Of a DNA stretch of 64,000 bases, positions 24,738-36,971 are shown piece by piece. Source of the DNA: Cycas panzhihuaensis. Taxonomy: Eukaryota > Cycadophyta. Position 1 is the first letter of the stretch. Every line of letters begins with the position of its first letter. The position numbers and the translations under genes are program-made. The stretch is from NCBI GenBank assembly GCA_023213395.1, contig CM041465.1, positions 54,691,741-54,755,740 of the forward strand, written 5' to 3'. The notes below the pieces were generated by a model. That model ran no database searches and was not told the DNA's origin. It was given only the letters and a program-made list of their open reading frames with translations.

Positions 24738-27236
24738 TGTGAGTTGAGGAAGGGCTCTCCTGAAATTGTAGTGACCTAGACGAATGAAAATAGTCTTGGG
24801 AAGTAATGAAACTTATGAAAGGGAGGTTTCCAGAAGAGGATCAGAGTGTGGAGTAGAAGAAGAGGCGCTGACTGCCTCTTTAGTGGCTTGAGACCAAGTC
24901 AAGGCATATAAGGGGGTGGCCTCAAGTATTTGGATCACCTTCTTTCCCTTATTCTAGGATTGCGAAGGTGAAGGAGTACAATGGTTAGGGGAACACGAGG
25001 AAGAAGATGAATCCCACATGCCCTTCCCTTTATCGTGTGAAGGACGGGAATTTAAAGATCTTCCCCAGTTCCAGTTGTTCTTTGGTTAAGCATTATGATC
25101 GCACTCCCCATGATTGGGGAATGGATCCTTATGGACCAGTTGGTCAAGGTTGGCCCTTTAGGTCCATTTAGGAGATGAGTCATGTTGTGAGGCATCCCTA
25201 GGATGTTGAACCCTATAACGTGAGTTATCATGTAAACACTCCCCATGAATAGAACACCACTTCTTCTTAATCGAGGAATCTAGTTTCCTTCCTTGAGAGG
25301 ACTAGGTATTACCGCCCTTAGGGGGAGCAGCTTGAGTAGCTTGTTAGATTTGTTTATTAGAAGTGGGTGATAAAGGAGCTTGCAATTTAAGTTCCTTCAT
25401 CGTACATTCGAATGAACGTATAGTAGAAGTGAGCGGGTCTAGGGTCTTCTCGGTCGAATGAGAAGAGGACCTAGTGGATTGTTGTGATTTGGTTTCTTTG
25501 GTTTGGGGTGGTACCTCACATCATTATGAGGGCTTAAGGGGCTTCTTGAGTCTAGCCTAGATCTTAATAGCTTCAAGTGCTAAGCACTTTGCAATGGCGG
25601 AATCGCATGTGGTTACCCCAATCTTAAGGACTTCCACATGGACTTCAGGGCGAAGTGCATTAACAAAGAGGTCCCTCTTCAATTCCTCAGGCAAAGTAGC
25701 CTTAGTGGAATGGAGGAGGTCATGAAATCATCGTACAAAGTCACAATTCATCTCATCGTGACCTTGTTTAAGCAAAAGAAGAGATTTCATTCCACTTTTG
25801 AATGGACGAGCCACATCAAAATAGTTGATGAACTCATCCACAAGTTGTTGGAACGAGAAAATGAAATGGGCAGGCAGGCGATAAAACCATTTAAGGGCAT
25901 CGCCTTATAAGGATCATGGGAATAATTTCATTAGTATGTGATCATAGGCCCAATAGTCTATGCATGCCATAGAGAAACTACGGACATGCTCTGCTGGATC
26001 CTGTGTTGAAGTTCCATCAAACTTAGGAACTTTGGGGGGATGAGGCAGTAAATTGGTTCTTAACACCTCAATAGATAATGGTGTTGATCTATAATCCATG
26101 AAGGGACATGCCCTCGCTTGGACCATAGGATCAGTAAATGATGTGCAATGTAATGGACAAGGAATAGATGGGGGTGAAGGGCTCATCCCTCCTTGAGGAA
26201 ATGTCCCTTGCTTGAAAGGGACTTGAGGGTAAGCGCCTTGAAAGGAAGTTGGGTTTCCTTACAAAGGCATAGCATGAGGAGCTACACAGGATGGTGGAAA
26301 AGAAGGGTGAGGAATTGGGTTTTGTCCATATAGGCTGCCTGTGGGTGACGCAACCCCATATGGATGTAACGGGTCCACCCCGTAAGCTGAAATATGGTTC
26401 CCTTTACCGTGCCCCCAAGGCTGAGATGTATAACCTGGGGGTACATAAAGAGAAAAGCCATTAGGTTGGATTTGAGTATACATGGGAGCAGATCCCACAT
26501 GATTAGTAGTAGTAGTGTTAGTAGGACCTTTAGGCCTACTAGGAAATGCATGCACCACATTAGGAAGTGGTATGTTGGCTTGACTAGGGAAAGGGATGCT
26601 AACCCCAAGCTGGGAGAAAGACATACCATGAGAGGGTCCCAAAGAGCTGGGACCATGATGAGAAGTAGGGGGTGTAATAGACATCTCTAAGGTAGATGTA
26701 AGGATAGAGCAGGACGAATGTGTAGGCACAAAGGGGTTGCTTGTTGTGGGAGGTGTAGATGCGGATGAAGACGGTGGGACAGGTATAAATGAGGAAGATG
26801 CCCCACCACGCAAGACATCTTCAAACCATCTAGGATATGATTGAAGACGAGCAGCACGAAAGCACTAGCTAAGGGCTTCAACCATGTCAACAGGAGGGGT
26901 ATCTACATGATCATAGGAGGTAGATGGGACCTTAAACGAATCACCAACTAGGTGGTGAATCTCGAGAGGAGATGGACCCTCTACTCCATGAGTAGAGGGA
27001 TGGGCATCAAGTGGGTGATGTTGACCACCGTGATAGTAAATAGGATCATCACCCTCTTGGGTGGATCCTAGAACGGAAGTGGAGAACTCATGAGCTCCTA
27101 AAGCAAAGGCATGATAAGCCCAATCTAAAGGGTATCCTTGCATTGTCGAATCAGAATCTGATGATGAAAGAAGACGATATGTAGGGTCTTCTAACAATGG
27201 AAGCAAACCACATAGGCAACATGAGAAGTGTCGCAT
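24738..27236 (-). pseudogene. Gag of element B
   Basis: Starts MRHFSCCLCGLLPLLEDP at 27236, 148 nt from the PBS. The N-terminal third is Pro/Ser/Thr-rich with YVPPGYTSQPWGHGKG and YGVDPLHPYGV. The Retrotrans_gag core follows (SMACIDYWAYDHILMKLFP near 25950, then NYFDVARPFKSGMKS and ELKRDLFVNALRPEVHVEVL). The knuckle WCSIHGECLHDNSRYR near 25240 is C-x2-H-x4-H-x4-C with the last Cys changed to Tyr. A basic Ser/Arg/Pro-rich tail runs into the protease with no obvious stop between the domains in the family frame. Several TAG/TAA codons break it. Confidence 0.85.
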
Positions 27237-27383
27237 ACAAAACTTGCCAATATGTTAGAAGAGGGAAAAAAGAATGTAAAGTATATGTTGGAGGCTTCCC
27301 AACAAAAGAAATAAGTTAAGAAGACCACTAAAAGGTAGTAGTACCAATAAAAAGGGATAGGAACTAGCTCCCTTACTAGTAGG

Positions 27384-27401
27384 TCCCCAGTATAGTCGTC
27401 A
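27384..27401 (-). promoter_or_regulatory. Primer-binding site of element B
   Basis: Minus strand TGACGACTATACTGGGGA, two transitions away from the intact sites of D and E, one base from the LTR. Confidence 0.75.
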
Positions 27402-27402
27402 G

Positions 27403-28660
27403 TGGATGCGCATTTACGAGATAGTCACTATGCTCAATAGGAATGATGGTAGTCAACAATTGATGTTGAAGGAGTGGGTGAGAACCTATAAGCAAAGAGA
27501 GCACCACGCAGAGTACCCGATGTGTCAGAGCACGAGTTTGGGACCTGCGAATGGCACCCAACTACCTTAGAGTAGCCTTCAATCCGAAAGGGAGAGTGCA
27601 TACAGGGGGTAGCCTAAATGGTCTCGAGAGGAAGGTCCTCCCACCCTTGGATGGCCGGAAGGGAAGAAGAGGAATCCTCAAGGGGTTTCCCTATGACGAA
27701 GGAAAAATGATCGTGAATAAGGTAGGCAAAGGCCCATGATGTAAGCAAGTTTTCCTTGGTTATTTGGTCTAGGCAAATACAACCAAGAGAGGGAGTGGAA
27801 AAAAGGGGCTAAAGTTACATCCCCCTTTTAACGACTAAAAGACAAAAGGGAAGAGTAAAGAAAGTATTATGCATGCAAGCAAGTAAAGCTAAACAGAATG
27901 TATCTAAGGGTATGTTTGGATCGATAGGAAGAGGAAGAGGAATGGGGTTCCTACTATGTCCTTTTCCTATATGGGACAAGCATACGACATATAAATGCAA
28001 ATAACTAATATCATTAACATTTTGCTTTTATGTGATCTATTAAACCAAAGTACAGGTTTTAAATAAAAGCAAATAAAGGAAAATAGAGGGGTGAAGAGAG
28101 AGATGGTGTGTACTAGGGAGGTGTAGCGGTCGACGGAAGGCCTTACCCACATGCAACGCATGCCCTCTCACTAGCCGGTGGATGTGTGATCAAGATCGAT
28201 ACGAAGGACAGAGGCTTCCTTGCCTTCCCCTTATGAAAAGCGAGGGGAACAAAAGGAAGCAAATGAAGCGAAGACAAAAGAGGATAAAGCTTACCCAAAT
28301 CTAGACGTCTTTTCCCTTCGTGAAATGCCACTTCAAACCTACACACATAAAAGTTTATCCCTTCCAAGAAGGGGCTGCAAGAAAGTCTATATATATATAT
28401 ATATATGCAAATATATGTAAAGTATATGTCAAAACATTATATTTAAGTTAGAGAAATTACTACTGCAGATAACTTCAACTCTCCTCAAGCAATCGCACAT
28501 ATCAAGTGAGAAAGAGGGAAGGGAAGCCTCAGGATGGCCAAACCCTCCGCTAAGGTTCTCCACACAGCCTCTTGGTGCAGCAAGATAGGGTCAAATAGCA
28601 ACTTATGATAGCCAACAAATAGGAGAAGATGTGTAGCAAGATGTTAGGGAGGTATCAAGG
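27403..28660 (-). repeat. 5' LTR of element B, truncated by element C
   Basis: Begins TGGATGCGC beside the PBS and follows the 3' LTR from 13201 to 14453, where both read GGTATCAAGG. At 28661 it switches abruptly to the LTR of C. The 5 bases before the switch, CAAGG, are the left target duplication of C. Confidence 0.85.
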
Positions 28661-31187
28661 TGAAATACTTGCCGCGGGGTGGTGTCCTTACGTCTAGCAA
28701 AGGGGATGGAATGTGCAAAACTAAATTAAACTAAATAGCAAGGACTTCACCTCACAGGGCATTCATGCACTGGAGCACAGATTCGGGACTGCAGAGGTGC
28801 CTGGTTGCCTCCAGGTAGCTGTGCAAAGCAAGGCCTTCTTACCCCTCGAATGGCTGGGAAGAGGAGAAAGCACCTGGCGCGTTGCGTCTTCTCAAAGAGA
28901 TGAGAAGGCAACGAAGCGAGAAGGCAGGTAAAATAGCGTTTAGGTGTAGCCTAAAAGGGGATAAAACATGGGTAGCTCTAATGCAAAGTAAACTATCTAA
29001 CTATGCTAAGCTAACTAATAGATAAAATAGTGTAAAGCGAACATACATTCCTTTTTCCCTTTTAAATTCTTTACACATTCCTAACTATACAAGCATGTTC
29101 ATAAAAGATAACATCATAAAGAAGGTATGTAGGGAATAAGAAAAGTACTTGGATCTGGTAGCCGAATGGAGTGCTGTTCATCCCTTTAGTTCCTGCTCCT
29201 TCCTACTCCACTCGTTGCGCATGCGATGCCAGTCGGAATAGTCGCCATAAGCAACCGAAGAGGGGTTAACTTACCTCCCCTTAAACATGCAAAAGTAAAA
29301 AGCGAAAAAGAAGCAAATAACAAGAAATAACAAGAAATGCACTAAACGTAGAACTAACCTATAATGGGTTTCGTTCCACACGCAGCTCCACTAATGGGAG
29401 ATCCTGTAAGCAAATTAGATGAGTACCTCCCTCTCGAAAGAGGGGCCATAAGGTAGACCGGATATATATGCTAAACTCAAATAGAACTACATAAAACTAT
29501 GCTAAGCATCAATATGTAATAATGTAAAACAACAATATGTAACAAAACCTCTCGCAAACATATACCACAAGCGACACCCAAAAGAGAAGAGTATACCCTC
29601 GGAATGGCTAACACACCCATAAGGGATCTCCACTCGAATCGAAAAGGGGAAACAGACTCACAACAAGGTCACAGGGTGACAAACAGTAAAAAAGAAGGGA
29701 ACATTAGAAAGGTTTAGGGCTTAGGCAAGGCCCAACACTGACGGATGGAATTTCTAGAACCAGCATGGCAACGGGTTACCAATGCTGGTTTTAGCTCTGA
29801 AACTAGATTCCCAAACCCCCTTAACCCGATTCCTAGGAAGGCACTAACGGCAAAGGGAAAGAGAACAAGGGATGGAACCCTTAGGGGGAAGGACAGTAAA
29901 GGGGGACAGAACCTCGCCTACCTCCCTCAAATCCTCTTTATGTTGCCCCTTTGCAATAGCCACCTAGGAATGGGTTGATTAGGATGATTGGGAGAAGCAA
30001 TAATATCTCAAAAAAAATAAAGAAGTAATGCTAATTAAGTACAACAACATGAAGGTACACAAACTTAAAGTTTATTCACCAAAACATGAAGAAACAACAC
30101 AAATTGCAAGTAGAAGTAGAGAGTACCTTGTTGTAGAAGAACCAAATATAAATTTACTATTAAAAATAACAAATATAACTAACATATGGTGAATAATAGT
30201 GGCAGGTTTTAGAAAAGAGAGGAGTGTGAAGATGTCTTTGCAAGTTTGGAGCCTTGGTAGTTGGTCTTTTTGGAGAGATTTTGGTAGTAATCTTCTCTGG
30301 AGCCTTGGTCACCTACAAGAAGATGTAAAGCCTGTTGTTTGGAGCTGTGGGGGCAGCAATGGTTCCTGGTATCAAGTTGCAGCAGCGTATTCTTCCTTGT
30401 AGTAGATTTCTGTGAAGGTAGAGTATGTTTTTCTATGTAAATTGAGCAAAAAGTTAGAAAAATGAAAAAAAGATCCCCAAAATAAAGAGGAAAATCCCCC
30501 TTTATCCCCTGTTCACTGCAGGTGAACGTTGGGGATATTAAGGCGACGCAAATCGATAGGCGCCACGTGGTAGTTCCATGAAAAAAGTAGAAACTATTGC
30601 GTGGTTTTCGTTTTTGAAATTCAAACAAAGATCATGCAGAAACTCGGTGGTACCATGGCAAAGACCATGGTACCGCTAAGTTTACAATGGCATTGCATCG
30701 GCAAAGAAAAAAGATAAAAAGAGCAGAAATAAAGGTTTTGGAGCTGTTACTAAGGGTAAATTAAGCCTAAAATAGCTGGGGGAAACATCCAGATGATGGG
30801 CAAGTAGCTAGAACAGTAAAACGAGTCTCAACTAAGGGATTAACCAGACTTGGAGGAGATTGCAACATGAGCAAAATGTCATAACATAGGCAAGCATGAC
30901 TGACTAAAACATCCTGAGAGGTCGTGGAGATGGAGTGGGTGGCTATGCGCCATATGGGGTGTAGCATTCGCTGAGGAATGCCCCCATTGTGAGTCGTCAT
31001 AGGCTGATAGTATGCTGTAAGCACATGCAATATGATCAGGCAGAGAAGTAATGCATGCAGGCAAGCATATGTTAAGTAATCCATGCTAAATAATCTCAAT
31101 CAGGCACGGGCAAGGAGAGGTGAGAACGTATACCTAAACATACCTAGGTCGATGTGTCTCGAGTCCATTCCCAGTAGCTGGGAAACA
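28661..31187 (-). repeat. 3' LTR of element C (2.53 kb)
   Basis: Begins TGAAATACTTGCCGCGGGG and ends GGGAAACA. Its start matches the complement of the E LTR ends (TGAAACGCTCTCCGCGGGG), and parts such as the CTCTCGAAAGAGGG block at 29432 match E. The GGTACC motif is at 30650-30685. The ORFs inside are not shared with the other subtype and I do not call a gene. Confidence 0.85.
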
Positions 31188-31200
31188 CTACCCCCTTGGC
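31188..31200 (-). promoter_or_regulatory. Polypurine tract of element C
   Basis: Minus strand GCCAAGGGGGTAG immediately before the LTR's TGTTTCCC. Confidence 0.75.
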
Positions 31201-31499
31201 AGCAGAGCCTCACTGCTCGGAAGCATGATGTGATGGCGAATGCTGACAACCAAAGACATCAGTAGTACATGCATATATATATAAAAGCAATAATGAATAG
31301 CATATGGACCAAGGGTATAGGCAAGTGTCGTGGTGGAACACGTGGACAAGGGAGATGGAGACGAGGGCAACATAGGGGCTGCCTATGCGTCGTCCAAACA
31401 TCGACCTGCAAGCTGAATAGAGCAAATGAAGGGGATGCCCCCGTTGCCAAAGTGCGATGGGTGATAGGAGGGCATCCAGCAAACTGAATAAGCACATCG

Positions 31500-31960
31500 A
31501 ACTAATAGCGATCGAAGACTCGGGCACGGGCTGGCCAGGCGAGCCTCAAAAGTGATCGCTAAGAAGAGGGAGGCGACTCTCAAGGATGAGGCGGACGAGG
31601 CCATCTACCTCAGCATTGAGGTCCCGAGGGATATGCTAAATATCGACTGACGAGAAATAAGCCAAGAGTGACCTAGTGATAGAAGCGAGGGTTCTCAGGT
31701 GAGGGCATCGCACCTGGTAAACCTGGGTGAGATGGGACACCACAACCTGACAATCACAAAGTAACACGATGGATCCGCGATGGAAACAGAGGGCATTGGT
31801 AAGGGCTTCAATAACAGCTGTGTACTCAGCTTCATTATTGGTTGCCTTGGGAAGGAAGATCCTAGAATGCAGGAAATCAGTCCTGAGGGGTCACGAAGAA
31901 TCCATGCAATGGAAGGCCCGGTTATCATGGCCCACCATCCAGAAAATGTAAAGAGACATA
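31500..31960 (-). pseudogene. aRNH: second RNase H of element C
   Basis: On the minus strand, GPSIAWILRDP, then after a frameshift IFLPKATNNEAEYTAVIEAL (catalytic Glu present), GSIVLLCDCQVVVSHLTQ (catalytic Asp present, the usual DSQ is DCQ) and HIPRDLNAEVDGLVRLIL. The first Asp motif is not recognisable. It is the same domain and place as in B and D. Confidence 0.7.
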
Positions 31961-32485
31961 TCTAAATACTAAATCCTGGCAACAAGTAGATAGTGACTAA
32001 ATGAAAAGAGAAACTCAAATGGTAAGAAAAAAGGGGCCGCAAAGGGTAGGAGGACCTAGCAATGAGGTTACCCAAGGAAGAGAGCAAGCAAACTGACCAC
32101 CGTCTGAGAGTGGGCGAGAAAAGGGCGCCCTAGAGCACCAAAGGTTACTTTGGGAAGTAAAACATGCCCTCAGATGAGGGAACATTTCCTTTAGGGACCC
32201 CAGGAGCAAAAAAAGGTTGCGAAAACGAGTCCAGGGCAGTGAAATGAGCCAAATGAGTATAAACTTGGACATGCCTGGGAGTGACATGCAAAACGATGCA
32301 GAAGGGCCTTAAAAAAAGTGCAATAATGAGGCACCATAAATGCCCTTGCAAGAGAGGGCAAAAAGGGCATCAATAGAGCACAACGAGCGACAGGGCCAGA
32401 AGGCAAAGGTGATTAGGGAAACGGGATGGTCCCAATGACTATCACGAGGTCAGGAATGGAGGAAGTGCCCGTCGGGGCCTCCGCC

Positions 32486-32492
32486 TATATAA
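32486..32492 (+). promoter_or_regulatory. TATA box of the antisense gene (element C)
   Basis: TATATAA in CCGCCTATATAAGGAAA, identical over this core to element D, 161 bp before the start codon. Confidence 0.7.
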
Positions 32493-33000
32493 GGAAATTG
32501 AATGAAAACCAGATTCATTTTCACCGACTCTCGTGAAAAACTAGAGCCATTTCCTTACGATGCGGAGCGTTGCCCAACTTTGGAGGCACATGAGAGATGA
32601 TCCGATTGTCAGATCGGAGCGCGACGAGAGTCATCAGGACCAGCGAGACAAGATGGCGACGGCTAGGCCAGATCCAGTGAGTGGATCTCGCAAAACCCTC
32701 CCCATTTCAAAGTTTAAAATTTACTACTTTTTGTAATTTTTAATGCATTTTTTATGCCCCTTATGGGAAATTGGATGCCTCTCAGAGTTCAAATTGGACC
32801 CAGAAAGAGGCAGGGACCTGGGCATTAGGGAGCCCTAGTCCCGGTGGGCCCTACAGGGGTCCACCATAAGAAATTTTGGGATTTTCTGGGCAAAACCCCC
32901 CTTTTTAGGGGGTTGCCATTCGTACCACAGCCAAGATCGTGGTGTCGCGATCATGGCTGTGGGATTGCTACGGGATCTCGATCGCCATGGGACCCACTCT

Positions 33001-33024
33001 AAACTTAGCGGTACCACTAAGTTT
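33001..33024. promoter_or_regulatory. Palindromic GGTACC motif in aORF intron 1 (element C)
   Basis: A 24-bp near-perfect palindrome: arms AAACTTAG and CTAAGTTT around CGGTACCA, with one non-matching pair. It is followed at once by AGCGCGGTACG. Variants are in intron 1 of A (about 2034-2066) and B (about 17739-17763) and in the LTRs of all elements. It looks like a binding site for a dimeric protein, which is inference. Confidence 0.5.
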
Positions 33025-34085
33025 AGCGCGGTACGTAGGCAGAAAACTAGAAAAAATAAAAGAGGTGCTAACTGGCCCCAAAATTTCAGGCAAGAAAAGG
33101 AAAGACATAGCCAGGAGCATATATGACTACTAGGAGGCTAACTTTGATTGATTTTTGGTAATTACAGGCAGTTATCACGGTGGATAATTGTGAAAACATC
33201 GGCATGGCGATGCTGAGTTATATAGAGATGATGTCCCAAGAGGACAAGGCGACCTTGTGGAGGTGTGGCTTATACAAGGCCCTGAAGACACCTCAGTTTG
33301 CATCAGACCAAAGACTACTGGTAGACATCGTGTCACACTGGGACTGACAGAGGTATATTTTCCACTTGCCATAGGTAGGCAACATGATGGTTACACCGAG
33401 AGATATCCAGCGGATTCTGGGGGTACCAGCGATAGGTAGGCCGGTGAGATTGGGAGTGCTGCCTAACACTGAGGTAGCACATGCAGAGGCGCCTATTCTT
33501 CACTGCTGTGGTGGGAGTGGAGGGGAGTTCCCCTCCAGACTATGCTGATGTCATGAATTCCTCGAGTAAGGAAATTGATCATATTGTGCATTCTGTTACG
33601 GATTTCCCAGAAATAGAACTATAGGGAGATACCGGGTGGTTGGATAGATGTAGTGCACCGCTGCGAGGCCAGTGAGAGGATGGATTGGGCCACCCTTGTA
33701 GCGGCGAACCTTGTCACGTAGCTAGACACCATCCGGACTACCGATAGAGGGGGGTTATCATACAACACATTGCTACAGTGCTAGTTTTTCATCCATTTTG
33801 CAGTGATGGTACCGGCGGGGGGACCATACCCCATAGCAGAGTGGGCCCCGATGGTCCACAGATGGTAGACTCAGCTCAGAGGGATAGAGGACCAGGCCCA
33901 CGTCTGGCAGATTGATAGAGGAGACATTGCTAGACCTCCTCAATCTGATAGACTACATAGCAGAGCCATACAGGACAGTGAGGTGGGAGAGCGACGACGA
34001 GGCAGGCAGAGCAGGAGCACCCATAGATGATGATGATGATGATGATGGGGGAGACGGGGCCGGTCCACCACGACCTGGGGGAGAG

Positions 34086-34090
34086 GTAGG
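34086..34090. repeat. Left target-site duplication of element D
   Basis: GTAGG, repeated at 60905-60909 on the other side of D. Both copies join in frame within exon 2 of the C antisense gene. Confidence 0.85.
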
Positions 34091-36655
34091 TCGACCCGCG
34101 TCTACGGGATAGCTACCTAACTGATAGGTGTGGTGAGAGTGGGTGGTGATATAACCGAAGGTGGAGCCTATGAGGAAAATAGTTACCACGCAGAGCACCC
34201 CGTGCGTCAGAGCGCGAGTTCGGGATCTGCAATGGAATATGGCTACTAACAAGTGATCCTCCATCACTTCGAACAAAGGGTGAATATGCGTAGGGCAAAC
34301 CTGGGTTGACCTAGGGACAAGATCCTCCCACCCTTGGATGGCCAGAAGGGGAAGGAAAAGATCCAAGAAAAATAGATTAAGGGTGCGCCTGGACAAGCTA
34401 ACTGGGTACACAAGCAATGCGGGAGGTAAGGAACTTATGCGGCTAAGAAGAGGAGGAAAGGTAGAGGGGAGGGTTCCTATAGCCTTTCCTATGAATAGCA
34501 AAGATACATGTACTGAAACAAATAAAGCATAATCGAAACAAGATCAAATTTCCCTTTTTATTTTCCAATGTGTTAATTACTAAGAAGAAATCAAAAAAGG
34601 AAAAAGGGGAGCAGGGTAGAGTAGAATATGCACTTAGACCAAGAGCGTACGTGACAGAGGCCTTCTCAAGGAGCACCAAGCTAATCCATGGGGCGCGTTG
34701 AATGCGGGATGTTACAGTGGATTGGAAGGGGACTCCCTTACCTTCCCCGGAAAATAAACAAATGCGATGCCAAGGAAAGAAAGGAAGCAAAAGCTAATAA
34801 CTGAAGAAGTGCGAAGGTATGATGTACATGAGGGCGCTTACCGGTGACAGAGCTAACGGATGGTATCCTCTACGCTCCCTAAGTACCTGCAAGCAATGGA
34901 AACCTCTCCCTTCCTGGAGGAAGGATACTAACATGCAATACAAGATTCTAACAATATATGTCTAAATAGTACAAATATGAATCTAAATACACGTGTTAGT
35001 ATCAATCCAACGATGAAAGTACACAAAAGAGAGTAACCAAAGCAAAGGTAAATGATCGGTAAGCCTCAGAGTGGCACACCCCCGGCAAATGACGCCCTAA
35101 CCTCCCCCCAAGAGCCACAAGGCAGCGAGGGCGAAGCCAAGAGCAAAGGCTAGAAACGGCAACAAGGAGGCAAAGAGGGGCCAAGGAAAACCTATGGCGA
35201 ACCGGGGTGCTATGAAGAGCAAATTGTGCAGCCGGGAAGAAAGTTGGGTAAAGACTAGCGGTTGGGGCTTATGCAAGTTGCCTAAACCTAAATAAAGGCC
35301 CTCAAATCAGCACTGCAACATGTGACAGCGCTGATCTCAGTGACCAAAAAAGGGCCAACAAACCCTTGTTTGTGTGCCAAGGATAGCACAAGGCGAGAGG
35401 GAGGATTTGTGGGGCTTAGAGCCACTTAGGGAGCATGGAAGGTGGTACGGAATCCACCCAGCTCCTTCCCAAAGCCTATGATAACCCTCAACACAGTTGC
35501 CTTGAGCCACAAACGCAAGTAAGAGGCATAAAGACAGTGGCAAAACAACCCACTGAAAGGAAGAAAACCAAACTCACAAGGATAAGCAAGGAGCAAGCAA
35601 GATGGAGCATTAATATCACAAGAAAAATAATGTAAATCAAGAAATACCTGAGTGAGGGAGGCAAGAGACTTGCCTCAGCTAAGGGGCAGTGAAGAGGGCT
35701 GAGAAATCAGCCCAGACCTAGAGTGCAGCAGGTTTGGAGCCCTGCTAAGGAGGTAGGAAGGGAAACACCTGTACTTGGAAACCCTTGACGGCAGCCCGGG
35801 GCAAGAATCCGCTGAAACCTCTCCAAGGTGTGTGAGGGGCTGGGAGAATGTCCTAGCCATACCAAAGGAGAGCTGGGCGCTAGAGGAGAGGTGCAGGTCC
35901 TGTGATAGCAGCGGAGCAGTAGGGAAGAGCAGAGCACAGCTGTGTTTCTTGGAGGAGCAATCCAAAAGTGAGTAAAAAGTTCTTAAAAATGAGTCAAAAG
36001 TGGCTTAAGTACTCAAACCAAACCCTAAAGCGAGCGATTAGGGCGCGGCTGGAAGAGAGTTAAGTCACAAGCCACGTGGCAGTTTCGTAATAAATGCGAA
36101 ATTACCATGGAGGATTTTAAAAAATAAGTTAGAACAACAGAACAGAACTCATGCAGACCACTGATAGCCCGGCCAGATCATGAAAATTACCGTGGTACGA
36201 ACCCAGAGGCAGAAATGGGCCCAGCCAGCCAGCCTAGGCTGAGGGCAGATGACCAAAAGAGCTAATGGGGGACTGAGACACTTACCCAGGGGTAAACAAG
36301 CCAACAAACGGGTCCAAAAGAGCAAAAATAGGGCTCAAATAAGGTGGCAAGTCAACTAAACCATGACGGATCATCACACGGGCAGAGGTGGGCAAACCTA
36401 GTGGATCCTGGAGTGAGGAGGGCAGATGCGGGAAGTGAAGTGGCCACTAGGGTGCTACACTTGCTGGGAGTGTGCCCCTACTATAGTCGTCATAGGCTAA
36501 AATAAATGTAGACGAGGACATAGTCGCCTACAAAGCCACACACATGCAGACATGCAAGCAGACACTCATCAAAAGAAAGCAACGATAATGCGAGAAACAT
36601 ACCTGCACTTACCTGAGTCGGTGATTCTGTATCCATTCCCGGAAGCCGAGAAACA
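34091..36655 (-). repeat. 3' LTR of element D (2.57 kb)
   Basis: From TCGACCCGCG (start TG lost) to GAGAAACA. Pairs with 58317-60904. The patch 36125-36180, which in the partner is rich in CCGCGGTACC, is here replaced by unrelated-looking sequence. No gene. Confidence 0.88.
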
Positions 36656-36668
36656 CTGCCCCCTTGGC
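36656..36668 (-). promoter_or_regulatory. Polypurine tract of element D
   Basis: Minus strand GCCAAGGGGGCAG directly before the LTR's TGTTTCTC. Confidence 0.75.
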
Positions 36669-36971
36669 AGCAGAGCCTCACCGCTCGGAAGCCTAGTGCG
36701 ATGGCGAATGCTGGCAACGCAACTGTCAGTAGCACATGTGTATATAGATATATTAATCAAGATCATAACAGTAGGCAAGGGTGCCAGCGAGTGTCGTGGC
36801 AGAACGCGTGGATACGAAGCGGCGGTGGAGACAACATGGGCCGCCATGAGCCACCGAAACCGATCGAAAATGAGAAAGGTGAGGGGGCTACCCCCACCAC
36901 AAAAGATGCGGAAGAGCATGCATCATCAAGTGAAAGAGCAAGCAAAGAGTAGGTACCATAGTTTTACCTCG

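Larger units (their letters stand above)
13201..28660 (-). mobile_element. Element B: full-domain Tat-like retrotransposon, cut in its 5' LTR by element C
   Basis: Minus-strand element with 3' LTR, polypurine tract, aRNH, antisense PMD gene, hairpin, integrase, RNase H, RT, protease, gag, PBS and the first 1258 bp of the 5' LTR. The rest of that LTR must lie beyond C, to the right of the window. It is the only copy here whose interior is complete and uninterrupted, so it is the best reference for gene order. All its genes carry stops. The two LTR copies differ more than those of D or E (about 6 changes in a 72-base sample), which fits its place as host of the later insertions. The left flank ATTTC is the possible target duplication. 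Confidence 0.9.
32653..34090 (+). pseudogene. aORF of element C, first part (exon 1 and most of exon 2)
   Basis: Exon 1 is 32653-32676 (MATARPDP), then a GTGAGT donor. Intron 1 is 32677-33167, acceptor AATTACAG. Exon 2 starts AVITVDNCENIGMAMLSYIE and carries the plant mobile domain: CGLYKALKTPQ, LLVDIVSHWD, IFHLP, VTPRDIQRILGVPAIGRPVR, with one stop after SHWD and one after FHLP. Near 34026-34050 a (GAT)n run encodes a tract of Asp residues. At 34090 element D interrupts the exon. The second part resumes at 60910. Confidence 0.8.
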
